Positions 1 to 7,933 of a DNA stretch of 16,203 bases are shown here, piece by piece. The notes under the pieces were generated by a model. The model was not told the origin of the DNA. It did not search any database and was given only the letters and a program-made list of their open reading frames with translations. Origin of the DNA: Tannerella sp. (GTDB taxonomy: Bacteria > Bacteroidota > Bacteroidia > Bacteroidales > Tannerellaceae); NCBI GenBank assembly GCA_031279875.1, contig JAITHS010000349.1, positions 1 through 16,203 on the forward strand, in the 5' to 3' direction. Position 1 is the stretch's first letter. The number at the start of each line of letters is the position of its first letter. The position numbers and the translations under genes were made by a program.

Positions 1-39
1 CGGAAGTACACGGATTTTTTTATTCTACGTGTACTTCCG
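1..39. repeat. 12-bp inverted repeat (hairpin) at left edge
   Basis: CGGAAGTACACG at 1-12 is matched exactly by its reverse complement at 28-39, with a 15-nt T-rich loop. The stem may extend left of the window. No T-run follows the stem on the plus strand, so a standard intrinsic terminator is not evident. It could lie in the 5' leader of a gene transcribed leftwards out of the window, given the minus-strand promoter-like box at 86-93. Confidence 0.6.
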
Positions 40-85
40 TGTCTTCTGTGGCGCCGGTGGGTTCTTGTTTTGTTGTTTCCGACCA

Positions 86-93
86 CAAAGATA
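86..93 (-). promoter_or_regulatory. possible minus-strand Bacteroidetes -7 box
   Basis: The minus strand reads TATCTTTG, matching the Bacteroidetes TAnnTTTG -7 element. No good TTTG -33 element is present about 20 bp upstream. It would drive a gene beginning left of the window. The rest of 40-289 shows no convincing gene, only TTAGTG-rich low-complexity sequence (about 100-135), repeat copies (147-222) and the eno promoter. Confidence 0.35.
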
Positions 94-146
94 CAAATTT
101 TTTAGTGATTAGTTGTTAGTGGTTAATGTTAGTGGTATCATTCCTG

Positions 147-222
147 CTCGCAATGACGTTTTTCGCTCAACTGCATCATTGAGAGGGCGTTAACGAACAG
201 GGCATTCGCAATGACGAATGCC
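147..222. repeat. dispersed CGTCATTGCGAG-type repeat fragments, left copy
   Basis: CTCGCAATGACG at 147-158 is the reverse complement of the 12-mer at 15915-15926 near the right edge. At 201-222, GGCATTCG and CGAATGCC form an 8-bp stem around the loop CAATGA, preceded by ACAG. The 12-mer ACAGGGCATTCG at 197-208 recurs at 15905-15916. These pieces resemble a short dispersed repeat (CGTCATTGCGAGG...GAAGCAATCC) that I recall from several unrelated bacterial genomes. No coding frame is evident. Confidence 0.6.
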
Positions 223-226
223 ATAG

Positions 227-1621
<1,395 letters not shown>

Positions 1622-1636
1622 CTCGGACGCTGTTCG

Positions 1637-1736
1637 GACAAGGTTCTACCTTGTCTGTTCTATCCGAGCAGGCTGTGCCTGCATCAATGCAGGCACAGCC
1701 TGCCAAGATAAAACAGGACGAGGCACAGCCTCGTCC
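1637..1736. repeat. cluster of three GC-rich palindromes between convergent genes
   Basis: Three perfect hairpins are packed between the stops of eno and the 7TM-HD gene. GACAAGGT/ACCTTGTC is at 1637-1655 (loop TCT). A 17-bp stem occupies 1668-1684 and 1687-1703 with only CA between the arms. GGACGAGGC/GCCTCGTCC is at 1716-1736 (loop ACA). The second and third share the word AGGCACAGCCT. There are no T-runs, so these are not classical intrinsic terminators, although they could attenuate transcription in both directions. They look like members of one palindromic repeat family. Confidence 0.75.
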
Positions 1737-1742
1737 GAACCA

Positions 1743-3347
1743 TCAATTAACTTTCAATTCCGGATACGCAACGCGCGTGTGGTAAATGGTTTTGAGATGT
1801 TCGAGAAATACTTCTTTGATGTGAGTGATGTCTCGAAATGTTATCGGGGCAACATTTAATAAACCGTCGGATATTTGACTGTCTATTATTCTGTCTATCA
1901 GAGCCTTAATACTTTCATCGGTATATTCTTTCAGACTTCGCGACGCCGCCTCAACCGAATCGGCCATCATCAGCAAAGCCGTCTCTTTGGTAAACGGATT
2001 AGGGCCGGGGTACGTAAACAGCGTATCGTCAACAGGCGTGTCAGGAAAAGCGTTACGGAACGAGTTGTAGAAGTATTTCGTCTTGCTTTTGCCGTGATGA
2101 GTAATGATAAAATTGATGATTTGGTTCGGCAAACCGGCTTTGTCGGCCAGCTTTTGCCCGTCGGTAACGTGTGAAATGACGATTGCGGCGCTCTCTTCAA
2201 ACCGCAGTTTCTCATGCAGATTAACGCCTTGCTGGTTTTCGGTAAAAAATGCGGGATTGAGCATCTTGCCTATATCGTGATATAGCGCTCCGGTTCTGAC
2301 GAGTTGTGTGTCGGCGCCAATCCTTTCGCTTGCTTCTGCCGCCAAAATCGACACCTGCATCGAATGCTGAAACGTTCCCGGCGCCAGCTCCGAAAGACGC
2401 TTTAAGAGCGGGTGGTTGATGTTTGACAGTTCTACCAGCGTTATCGGCGACAAGTATCCGAACAACTTTTCAAGAATGTAAATCAGTACGTATGAAAACA
2501 TTATCAGTATAAAATTGATACCGAAAAAGATATACATCGAATGGTTCAGTTTGCTCAGGTCGCCTTCCTGTAACATGACAAGACTTGTATAAACAACAAT
2601 ATATGAGATAGTTACAAACAAAGCGCTTTTAAATAGATGAGACCGTTGTGTCAGTTCTTTGAGGCTGAAAATCACTACAATACCGCCGATGATATGTATC
2701 ATAAGAAACTCATACGGAAAGAGGGCGCAAAGAGAGCATATCAATACCGTTATAAGATGAGCAAAGAGAGCGCTGTGAGAATCGAAAAATGTCCGTATGA
2801 TAATAGGAATTATTGCCAGCGGCAAAATGTAAATGCTTAAATCAGTGTATTTTACGAACATTTGCGTTGTAATACATACCGTCAGAATACACAGCAAAAG
2901 GAAAATAAGATTGTGTCGTTTGTAGAAAATCTTGTGGTTGAACCGAACAAGATATAGTCCGAAACATGCAAAGATGGTGAATATCAGCAACATCTGACCG
3001 ATAAAGATAATCGTACTGCGTCTTTTGCCGAAAGTTTGTGTTTCATACTCGTTTTTTAGCGACGATAAGACTCTGAAAATCCGGCTGTTAACCACATCTC
3101 CTCTATCCACAATTCGCTCACCCTCCTGTATTGTTCTATCCGATAAAGGAATACTGTCTTGCGCAGCATCGGCAGGGTCGGTGTAAACGGGGAAGTCAAA
3201 CGGCGCCGTCAGCAAGCCGTATTGCCATGGCTTACCCTCAAAAAAACCGTATCTGAACTTACCTTCGCGAGGTATGAGCAACAAAATTATAACCGCTGTC
3301 AGCGCAATATACAGCGCTGATATTATTTTTGACTTATTTTTTTTCAT
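1743..3347 (-). CDS. 7TM-HD (PgpH-like) HDIG phosphodiesterase, extracellular domain missing
   Basis: Membrane HD-domain protein of the PgpH/YqfF type, a family known to hydrolyse cyclic di-AMP. From the N-terminus: TM helix (about 8-25), a conserved PREGKFRYGFFEGKPWQYG stretch, a short extracellular part (about 45-107), several TM helices (about 112-295), and a cytoplasmic HD domain (about 315-505). The HD domain has H328 in FQHSMQ, H357-D358 in YHDIGK, later His residues in SHVTDG and THHGKS, and Asp in MADSVEA. The protein is 534 residues. Bacteroidales homologues, as I recall them, are near 680-700 because of an extracellular 7TMR-HDED domain. Here AAQDSI runs almost directly into QEGERIVDRGDVV, so that domain appears cleanly absent. 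It has its own promoter (3369-3400). Confidence 0.9.
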   Translation of the reverse strand: MKKNKSKIISALYIALTAVIILLLIPREGKFRYGFFEGKPWQYGLLTAPFDFPVYTDPADAAQDSIPLSDRTIQEGERIVDRGDVVNSRIFRVLSSLKNEYETQTFGKRRSTIIFIGQMLLIFTIFACFGLYLVRFNHKIFYKRHNLIFLLLCILTVCITTQMFVKYTDLSIYILPLAIIPIIIRTFFDSHSALFAHLITVLICSLCALFPYEFLMIHIIGGIVVIFSLKELTQRSHLFKSALFVTISYIVVYTSLVMLQEGDLSKLNHSMYIFFGINFILIMFSYVLIYILEKLFGYLSPITLVELSNINHPLLKRLSELAPGTFQHSMQVSILAAEASERIGADTQLVRTGALYHDIGKMLNPAFFTENQQGVNLHEKLRFEESAAIVISHVTDGQKLADKAGLPNQIINFIITHHGKSKTKYFYNSFRNAFPDTPVDDTLFTYPGPNPFTKETALLMMADSVEAASRSLKEYTDESIKALIDRIIDSQISDGLLNVAPITFRDITHIKEVFLEHLKTIYHTRVAYPELKVN

Positions 3348-3368
3348 ACGTCATTCTAAATTTACCCG

Positions 3369-3400
3369 CAAAAATAAAAGATTTTTTTTTCTTCTCCAAA
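3369..3400 (-). promoter_or_regulatory. Bacteroidetes-type promoter of the 7TM-HD gene
   Basis: On the minus strand TTTG (3397-3400) is followed after 20 bp by TATTTTTG (3369-3376). The predicted start lies only about 15 nt upstream of the ATG ending at 3347. The gene can therefore be transcribed independently of the tRNA gene upstream. Confidence 0.75.
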
Positions 3401-3438
3401 TTATATGGAGATTTTTTTCGAAAGTTTGAAAATTTCAG

Positions 3439-3525
3439 CGGAAGGAGGGGGATTCGAACCCCCGGTACGGTAACCCGTACGACAGTTTAGCAAACTGTTG
3501 GTTTCAGCCACTCACCCATCCTTCC
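3439..3525 (-). tRNA. tRNA-Ser(GCU)
   Basis: Read on the minus strand, the acceptor arms GGAAGGA (3519-3525) and TCCTTCC (3440-3446) pair perfectly, with discriminator G at 3439. The anticodon stem ACAGT/ACTGT encloses the loop TTGCTAA with anticodon GCT, reading AGC/AGU serine codons. A long variable arm (GTACGGG...CCGTAC) and the T arm GGGGG-TTCGAAT-CCCCC are class II features typical of serine tRNAs. The length is 87 nt. CCA is not encoded, since GCT is at the 3' end. Confidence 0.96.
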
Positions 3526-3566
3526 TTTTTAACGGTTGCAATGCTGAAATTGCTTGAAAAGCGGCG

Positions 3567-3598
3567 CAAAGGTAACAAGTTTTTTTCGTATTTCCAAA
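3567..3598 (-). promoter_or_regulatory. Bacteroidetes-type promoter of tRNA-Ser
   Basis: On the minus strand TTTG (3595-3598) and TACCTTTG (3567-3574) are separated by 20 bp. The predicted start near 3560 leaves a 5' leader of about 35 nt before the mature tRNA end at 3525. Confidence 0.85.
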
Positions 3599-3667
3599 TT
3601 TTTTGAAGTTTTTTTCAAAAAAAAATTGTATCTTTCATCTGAAAAAAACTTTTTTGTTTTTCTCGCG

Positions 3668-3699
3668 TTTGGAAATCACGTGTTTTTTATCTACTTTTG
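3668..3699 (+). promoter_or_regulatory. Bacteroidetes-type promoter of the Gfo/Idh/MocA gene
   Basis: TTTG (3668-3671), 20 bp, TACTTTTG (3692-3699). Transcription would start about 12 nt before ATG 3718, giving a very short leader with no Shine-Dalgarno sequence. It is divergent from the tRNA-Ser promoter, with about 70 bp between the two -33 elements. Confidence 0.8.
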
Positions 3700-3717
3700 C
3701 CGAAAATTTGATTTCTG

Positions 3718-4686
3718 ATGAAAGAACATAAAAAGACATATAATTGGGGCATAATAGGCCCCGGAAGAATAGCACGCAAGTTTGCCGCAGGGCTGCAATT
3801 GTTGCCGCAGGCTCGCTTGTATGCCGTCGCTTCGCGCTCTTATTCGAGAGCCAAAGATTTTGCCGACGAGTTCGGATTTGAAAAGGTATATGGCTCATAC
3901 ACGGAAATGCTTGAAGATAAGACGCTTGACGTTGTTTATATCGCTACGACCAATAATCTTCACTGCGAGCATACTTTAATGTGCCTCGAAGCGGGTAAAG
4001 CCGTGCTGTGTGAGAAACCTTTTGCTTCCAACGCCTCTGAAGTATGTTCTATGATAGCCAAATCACGCGAAAAAGGCGTTTTCCTGATGGAAGCATTATG
4101 TACGCGATTTCTTCCTAACATGCTCAATCTCAAACTACAAATCGAAGCGGGCATTATCGGCAAACCGGTTATGTTGCAGTGTGACTTCGGTTTTTTTCGC
4201 GCGTTCGACCCGCAAGACCGCGTCTTTGCGCCTCTTCTTGGTGGTGGCTCTGTGCCCGACATCGGTATCTATCCCGTTTTTACGGCATTGTATCTGTTCG
4301 GCAAACCGATCGAAATCAGGACTTTATCTGTCCCCGCGCCTACGGGTACCGATATGACGACGGCGATACTGATGCGTCATTCCGGCGGCGAGTTGAGTAT
4401 GTTGTCGTCGTCGTTGGCGGCGCAGTTTGAAAACGAAGCGCGTGTGTATGGAGAGAAAGGTCAGTTGAAAATACCGCGACAGTTTTCCCGAACCGACAGG
4501 CTGATGTTTGTAGCGCCCGACGGTACCGAAACACCTCTTGCGGCAGGCTTGGATGGCAATGGTTTCAACTACGAGGCGGCGGAAGTAATGTCTTGCCTTG
4601 ACCGCAATCTCATCGAAAGCCCGTCTATGTCTCACTCTTTCTCTCTTGACCTCATCGAAACGCTGGACGGTATAATTGAAAATTAA
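3718..4686 (+). CDS. Gfo/Idh/MocA-family NAD(P)-dependent oxidoreductase
   Basis: Soluble dehydrogenase of 322 residues, a normal family length. The N-terminal Rossmann fold starts with GIIGPGRIA (11-19). The motif CEKPF (98-102) has the conserved EKP lysine that contacts cofactor and substrate. The C-terminal alpha/beta domain has GGGSVPDIGIYP (174-185), the D-x-G-x-Y signature seen in dihydrodiol dehydrogenase and sugar dehydrogenase members. The substrate cannot be read from sequence; a sugar, inositol-like polyol or trans-dihydrodiol are the usual options. It is monocistronic with its own promoter. The stop codon lies inside the first unit of the AATTAA[A/G] tandem repeat that follows. 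Confidence 0.92.
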   Translation: MKEHKKTYNWGIIGPGRIARKFAAGLQLLPQARLYAVASRSYSRAKDFADEFGFEKVYGSYTEMLEDKTLDVVYIATTNNLHCEHTLMCLEAGKAVLCEKPFASNASEVCSMIAKSREKGVFLMEALCTRFLPNMLNLKLQIEAGIIGKPVMLQCDFGFFRAFDPQDRVFAPLLGGGSVPDIGIYPVFTALYLFGKPIEIRTLSVPAPTGTDMTTAILMRHSGGELSMLSSSLAAQFENEARVYGEKGQLKIPRQFSRTDRLMFVAPDGTETPLAAGLDGNGFNYEAAEVMSCLDRNLIESPSMSHSFSLDLIETLDGIIEN

Positions 4687-4729
4687 AAATTAAGAATTAA
4701 AAATTAAGAATTAAGAATTAAGAATTAAG
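4681..4729. repeat. seven tandem copies of AATTAA[A/G]
   Basis: Seven in-phase 7-bp units (AATTAAA, AATTAAG, AATTAAA, then AATTAAG four times) begin inside the stop region of the oxidoreductase gene. Each unit contains TAA on both strands, and a period of 7 steps through all frames, so the block closes all six reading frames. It sits between two convergent genes. Confidence 0.9.
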
Positions 4730-4730
4730 A

Positions 4731-4761
4731 ACACCTCTACATATTAAAAACACCTCTACAT
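4731..4761. repeat. 12-bp direct repeat ACACCTCTACAT
   Basis: ACACCTCTACAT occurs at 4731-4742 and 4750-4761, 19 bp apart, the second copy touching the LOG gene stop codon. It is probably a small slippage duplication in the convergent intergenic gap. No function is evident. Confidence 0.7.
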
Positions 4762-5471
4762 CAGAAATTAACCTTAACGGCATATTTTTCGTAGAAGAGA
4801 CGGATATGTTCTACGGCTTCATCGGCAGTGTCAACTACTCTGAACAGACGCAGGTCGGCAGGGCTTATCAATTTTTGTTTAAGTAAAGTGTTCGTAAACC
4901 AGTCTAACAGTCCCGACCAGAACTCCGACCCGACAAGGATAATCGGAAACTCGGCTATCTTGCGGGTCTGTATCAGTGTGAGGGCTTCCGACAGTTCGTC
5001 TAACGTGCCGAAGCCGCCGGGCATGACAATAAATCCTTGCGAATACTTGACAAACATCGTTTTGCGGACAAAGAAATATTCAAACGTCATGTTGTAATGA
5101 GAGTCAACATAGCGGTTGGCGCCCTGCTCGTGCGGCAGTTCGATGTTTAAACCTATAGACATGCCGTTGGCTAATTGGGCGCCTCTGTTGCCTGCTTCCA
5201 TGATGCCCGGACCGCCGCCGGTAATGATACCGAAGCCTAATTTTGTGATTTTTTTTGCTATTTCGGTTACCATACGATAGTATTTGTTATCGGGTTTGAG
5301 GCGTGCCGAACCGAAAATCGATACGCAAGGGCCTACTTTGCCCATCGTCTCATACGCCGAAACGAACTCGCTCATCACCTTAAATACCATCCACGAATCT
5401 TTTGTTATTGATTCGTTCCATGTCTTTTGTCTGAAACTCTCGCTTAAATCCAATTCCTTTTCGTCTGTCAT
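4761..5471 (-). CDS. LOG-family protein (TIGR00730), nucleotide 5'-monophosphate phosphoribohydrolase-like
   Basis: Cytosolic Rossmann-fold protein of the LOG family, often mislabelled lysine decarboxylase. Characterised members cleave cytokinin riboside 5'-monophosphates or other nucleoside monophosphates to base and ribose 5-phosphate. Visible signatures are VSIFGSARL (50-58), TGGGPGIMEAGNRGA (84-98), a conserved R136-K137 pair and PGGFGTLDEL (151-160). Together these form the family's phosphoribosyl-binding and catalytic site. The length is 236 residues. It begins 25 bp after the ORF6N gene on the same strand, and I see no good promoter in that gap, so it may be co-transcribed from upstream. 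The physiological substrate in Bacteroidota is unknown. Confidence 0.92.
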   Translation of the reverse strand: MTDEKELDLSESFRQKTWNESITKDSWMVFKVMSEFVSAYETMGKVGPCVSIFGSARLKPDNKYYRMVTEIAKKITKLGFGIITGGGPGIMEAGNRGAQLANGMSIGLNIELPHEQGANRYVDSHYNMTFEYFFVRKTMFVKYSQGFIVMPGGFGTLDELSEALTLIQTRKIAEFPIILVGSEFWSGLLDWFTNTLLKQKLISPADLRLFRVVDTADEAVEHIRLFYEKYAVKVNF

Positions 5472-5496
5472 TTTTTGTTACATTATTAGTTTATAA

Positions 5497-5904
5497 TTAA
5501 TTACTTACAATTCTTTGTTTTGTTCTTCCGTACGAAAACCGATTGGCCGACGAGGTTTGTCTGCAATGCGTTTTTGTTCCGCAAGTTCTGATATTCATTT
5601 CAATAGCAATATCGCTGTTAAGTAATCCGGAAAGCATCGCTACTCCTTGTTCGGTAAATGCGTACGGTAAGTATCTGCGTCCGCCTCTTTTTGAGGTTTC
5701 AATTTGCAACCTCAAATTGTCCCACTCTTCATTTGTGAGTTGGAACATGAAATCAGAGGGGAAACGTTTGATATTTCGTTTCACCGACAAATTCAGGTTT
5801 TTAGTTTCTACCTGATACATTTCCGCTAAATCAAAATCAAGCATTACGCGCTGTCTGCGGATTTCATAAATTTTATTTTGAATATAAATAAGTTCCTGTG
5901 TCAT
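5497..5904 (-). CDS. ORF6N-domain protein with deleted and frameshifted C-terminus (probable decaying gene)
   Basis: Residues 1 to about 106 are a clean ORF6N domain (KIYEIRRQRVMLDFDLAEMY, RNIKRFPSDFMFQLT, FTEQGVAMLSGLLNSDIAIE), a DNA-binding module common in phage and mobile genes. After MNIR (AGA at 5587-5589) the frame turns into unrelated sequence and ends at 5497. In the neighbouring frame, 5588 down to 5505 encodes 27 residues including ELAEQKRIADK and PRRPIGF, which looks like a normal ORF6N-protein tail. The middle of the gene therefore seems deleted, with the tail left out of frame. It sits between the aldehyde dehydrogenase and LOG genes in the same orientation. No clear promoter is seen in 5905-5959. 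Confidence 0.8.
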   Translation of the reverse strand: MTQELIYIQNKIYEIRRQRVMLDFDLAEMYQVETKNLNLSVKRNIKRFPSDFMFQLTNEEWDNLRLQIETSKRGGRRYLPYAFTEQGVAMLSGLLNSDIAIEMNIRTCGTKTHCRQTSSANRFSYGRTKQRIVSN

Positions 5905-5959
5905 AATAATGTTAGAAATTGTCCCATACTACAGGATGATGCCTACAACATAAATGCTA

Positions 5960-7330
5960 TTATTTATTTATATTATAATATGTTTTGAGAAATCGTGCGC
6001 CTTCGCCGTAGGGAGGAAATAGTGGTGGTGGATCGTCGGAAAGGGTACGGCGAAGGATACTCTTCTTGTGTGAGAAAGTTTCAACGCTCCACCTGCCTTC
6101 GTAATTGCCGTAACCGCTGGCGCCTATGCCGCCGAACGGCAAATTATTATTGATCATGTGCATCAGCGTAGTGTTAACGCAACCGCCGCCAAACGATAAT
6201 CCGTTGATAACCATATCTTCCGTAGATTGTTCGGTAGTGTAAAGATATAATGCAAGGGGTTTTTCTCGCTTCGAGAGGGTATTGATAACGTCGTCAAGGC
6301 GCTCGTATTCAAGTATCGGCATCAGGGGGCCGAACACTTCTTCCTGCATTACAGGACTGTCAAGCGTTATTGAGTCGATAACAGTAGGGGCGATAAAGAG
6401 ATCGTTTTCGTCGGTTTGCCCGCCGTAAACGATGTTGCCGTCGTTCATCAACGCTTTGAGGCGGTTGAAATGACGCAGGTTTACTATCCTGCCGTAGTCG
6501 TTGCTATTAGAGGCGTCTTCGCCGTAAAACTTCTTTATTTGCGCTATAACGGCTTCAACAAACTGATTTTTAATGCTTTTATGAACCCACACATGGTCGG
6601 GCGCGGTACATGTTTGCCCCGCATTAATAAACTTGCCCCAGCAAATAGATGCTACCGACCGCTCTATATCAGCCGATTTATCAATGATACAGGGGCTTTT
6701 ACCGCCAAGTTCAAGCATACAGGGGGTAAGATTTTCGGCGGCAGCGACGGCAACTAACCGTCCTGTCGCAATACTGCCGGTATATGCAACAAAGTCGAAG
6801 CGTTCCCGCATTAGGGCGGCGGCTGTGTCGGCGTTGCCTTCTATAACGGTGCAGTATTCGGGCGCAAATGCAGCGCTGATAATGTCGGATATGACTTTTG
6901 AACATTCCGGTGCTATCTCCGACGGTTTTAAAACGCAACAGTTACCGGCGGCTAAAACGCCGACTAACTGCTTGAATCCCAGCACAAAAGGATAGTTCCA
7001 TGTGTTGAGAATAAGAACAATACCGTAAGGCTCGTAAATTATTTCGCTTCTTGTTTGACCAAACACCGGCGGCGCGGGCTTTTCTACCGGTTTGACCCAT
7101 TCGTCGAGGTTGTCTATGGCGCATGTTATTTCATCAATGATAGCCGACGTCTCTGTGGCAAAGGCCTCAAATTCGCATTTATGAAGGTCGGCAAACAAGG
7201 CGCGTTCGATGCTTGCGTGTTTTTCTACAATTACTTGTCGCAGACGTGTCAGTTGCTGTTTGCGAAACTCTATATTCTTCGTTACGCCGGAAGAAAAAAA
7301 ATCCCTTTGTTTGTTAATGATTTGATACAT
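5960..7330 (-). CDS. aldehyde dehydrogenase, class 3 (ALDH3)-like
   Basis: NAD(P)-dependent oxidation of aldehydes to carboxylic acids. The 456-residue length fits the short ALDH3/YwdH group rather than 480-500-residue ALDHs. Visible features are the cofactor-binding stretch ILNTWNYPF, KPSEIAPECSKV, the FTGS-like loop VAYTGSIATGR, the general base Glu in LELGGKSPCI, the nucleophile C241 in NAGQTCTAPDHV, EEVFGPLMPI, and the C-terminal NLPFGGIGASGYGNYEG. It starts 18 bp after the stop of the 159-residue gene upstream, so the two probably form an operon. A short tail after EGRWSVETFSHKKSIL lacks an obvious membrane anchor. The aldehyde substrate is not determinable. Confidence 0.94.
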   Translation of the reverse strand: MYQIINKQRDFFSSGVTKNIEFRKQQLTRLRQVIVEKHASIERALFADLHKCEFEAFATETSAIIDEITCAIDNLDEWVKPVEKPAPPVFGQTRSEIIYEPYGIVLILNTWNYPFVLGFKQLVGVLAAGNCCVLKPSEIAPECSKVISDIISAAFAPEYCTVIEGNADTAAALMRERFDFVAYTGSIATGRLVAVAAAENLTPCMLELGGKSPCIIDKSADIERSVASICWGKFINAGQTCTAPDHVWVHKSIKNQFVEAVIAQIKKFYGEDASNSNDYGRIVNLRHFNRLKALMNDGNIVYGGQTDENDLFIAPTVIDSITLDSPVMQEEVFGPLMPILEYERLDDVINTLSKREKPLALYLYTTEQSTEDMVINGLSFGGGCVNTTLMHMINNNLPFGGIGASGYGNYEGRWSVETFSHKKSILRRTLSDDPPPLFPPYGEGARFLKTYYNINK

Positions 7331-7348
7331 AACTGTTTATATTATTGT

Positions 7349-7828
7349 TTATACTATTCCCGTATCTTTAAATATATCTTTGAAAAAGACTTTCAATTCA
7401 TGGTCAAGGTTTTTCATCAGCCGTCCTCCTTCGGAAACAATCGCTTCACTGCCGTCGAGTGCAAGTGCCGTTGAGGTTTTGCTGAAATTATCATCTACAA
7501 TAAAAACGGAAAAGGGACGCCCGATACACGGATTGTCGAACACTTCGCGTTTGCGCAACGCCGCCAGCGATACTCCGACGGTATGTACCGCCATCGGCAT
7601 CGGGTCTGCTCCCCGCTCATAACGCTCTGCCCATTCAAAGATGATATTTTTTTCCAACAGCGTTTCTTTGCCGTCATAAACTTGTAATTCTCCGGCAACA
7701 GGATCTATTTGTACGTGCAGTTCGTTGATGACCGCGCCGTTGTTGCCTTCCGTTGCCTTTGAAATGGCATTGATAAACATATTTTCAATAATTTGCTGCG
7801 ATTTTGACTTCTCTTTCTCTTTGTTCAT
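7349..7828 (-). CDS. conserved protein of unknown function, 159 aa
   Basis: I do not recognise a characterised family. The protein is soluble, without signal peptide or membrane segment. It has a charged Lys/Glu-rich start, a beta-rich middle (AVINELHVQIDPVAGELQVYDG and onward) and the phrases AALRKREVFD and GRPFSVFIVDDNFSKTSTALALDG. The C-terminus is acidic/basic mixed. Codon use resembles the core genes around it. It is first in a two-gene unit with the aldehyde dehydrogenase and divergent from nqrC, with both promoters in the 105-bp gap. The start ATG (7826-7828) follows an A-rich leader and a -7 box. It is probably a lineage-restricted Bacteroidales protein. Confidence 0.8.
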   Translation of the reverse strand: MNKEKEKSKSQQIIENMFINAISKATEGNNGAVINELHVQIDPVAGELQVYDGKETLLEKNIIFEWAERYERGADPMPMAVHTVGVSLAALRKREVFDNPCIGRPFSVFIVDDNFSKTSTALALDGSEAIVSEGGRLMKNLDHELKVFFKDIFKDTGIV

Positions 7829-7855
7829 AGATAATATTGTTTGTTAAAACGGTTG

Positions 7856-7863
7856 CAAAGGTA
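7856..7863 (-). promoter_or_regulatory. Bacteroidetes -7 box for the 159-aa gene / aldehyde dehydrogenase unit
   Basis: The minus strand reads TACCTTTG, an exact TAnnTTTG, about 28 bp before the ATG ending at 7828. A clear TTTG -33 element is not present at 19-21 bp, only a T-rich stretch. It lies next to the divergent nqrC promoter, so the two transcription units could influence each other. Confidence 0.65.
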
Positions 7864-7872
7864 AAAATAATT

Positions 7873-7903
7873 TTTGAAATAATGAAAAAAAATCATAACT
7901 TTG
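7873..7903 (+). promoter_or_regulatory. Bacteroidetes-type promoter of the nqrC-F operon
   Basis: TTTG (7873-7876), 19 bp, TAACTTTG (7896-7903), an ideal match to the Bacteroidetes consensus. Transcription would begin near 7910, about 24 nt before the nqrC ATG. This shows nqrC heads its own transcription unit rather than following nqrA-nqrB. Confidence 0.85.
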
Positions 7904-7933
7904 CGGCGTTTTTAGAACTAAATATTTTAAAAT

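Noticed and set aside
3439..3525. tRNA-Ser as attachment site of an integrated element
   Set aside because: Flanking genes are ordinary chromosomal genes, there is no integrase, and no repeat of the tRNA 3' end was noticed.
3635..3898. Minus-strand 87-codon open frame across the Gfo/Idh/MocA promoter
   Set aside because: It overlaps the promoter and the true gene's Rossmann motif antisense, and its product shows no family features.
6416..7474. Plus-strand open frames of 110-140 codons opposite the aldehyde dehydrogenase and 159-aa genes
   Set aside because: They are antisense shadows of clearly coding genes, lack promoters and encode low-quality sequence with no recognisable domain.
7829..7933. 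Riboswitch or structured leader upstream of nqrC
   Set aside because: The predicted leader is only about 24 nt, too short, and the gap is filled by the divergent promoters.
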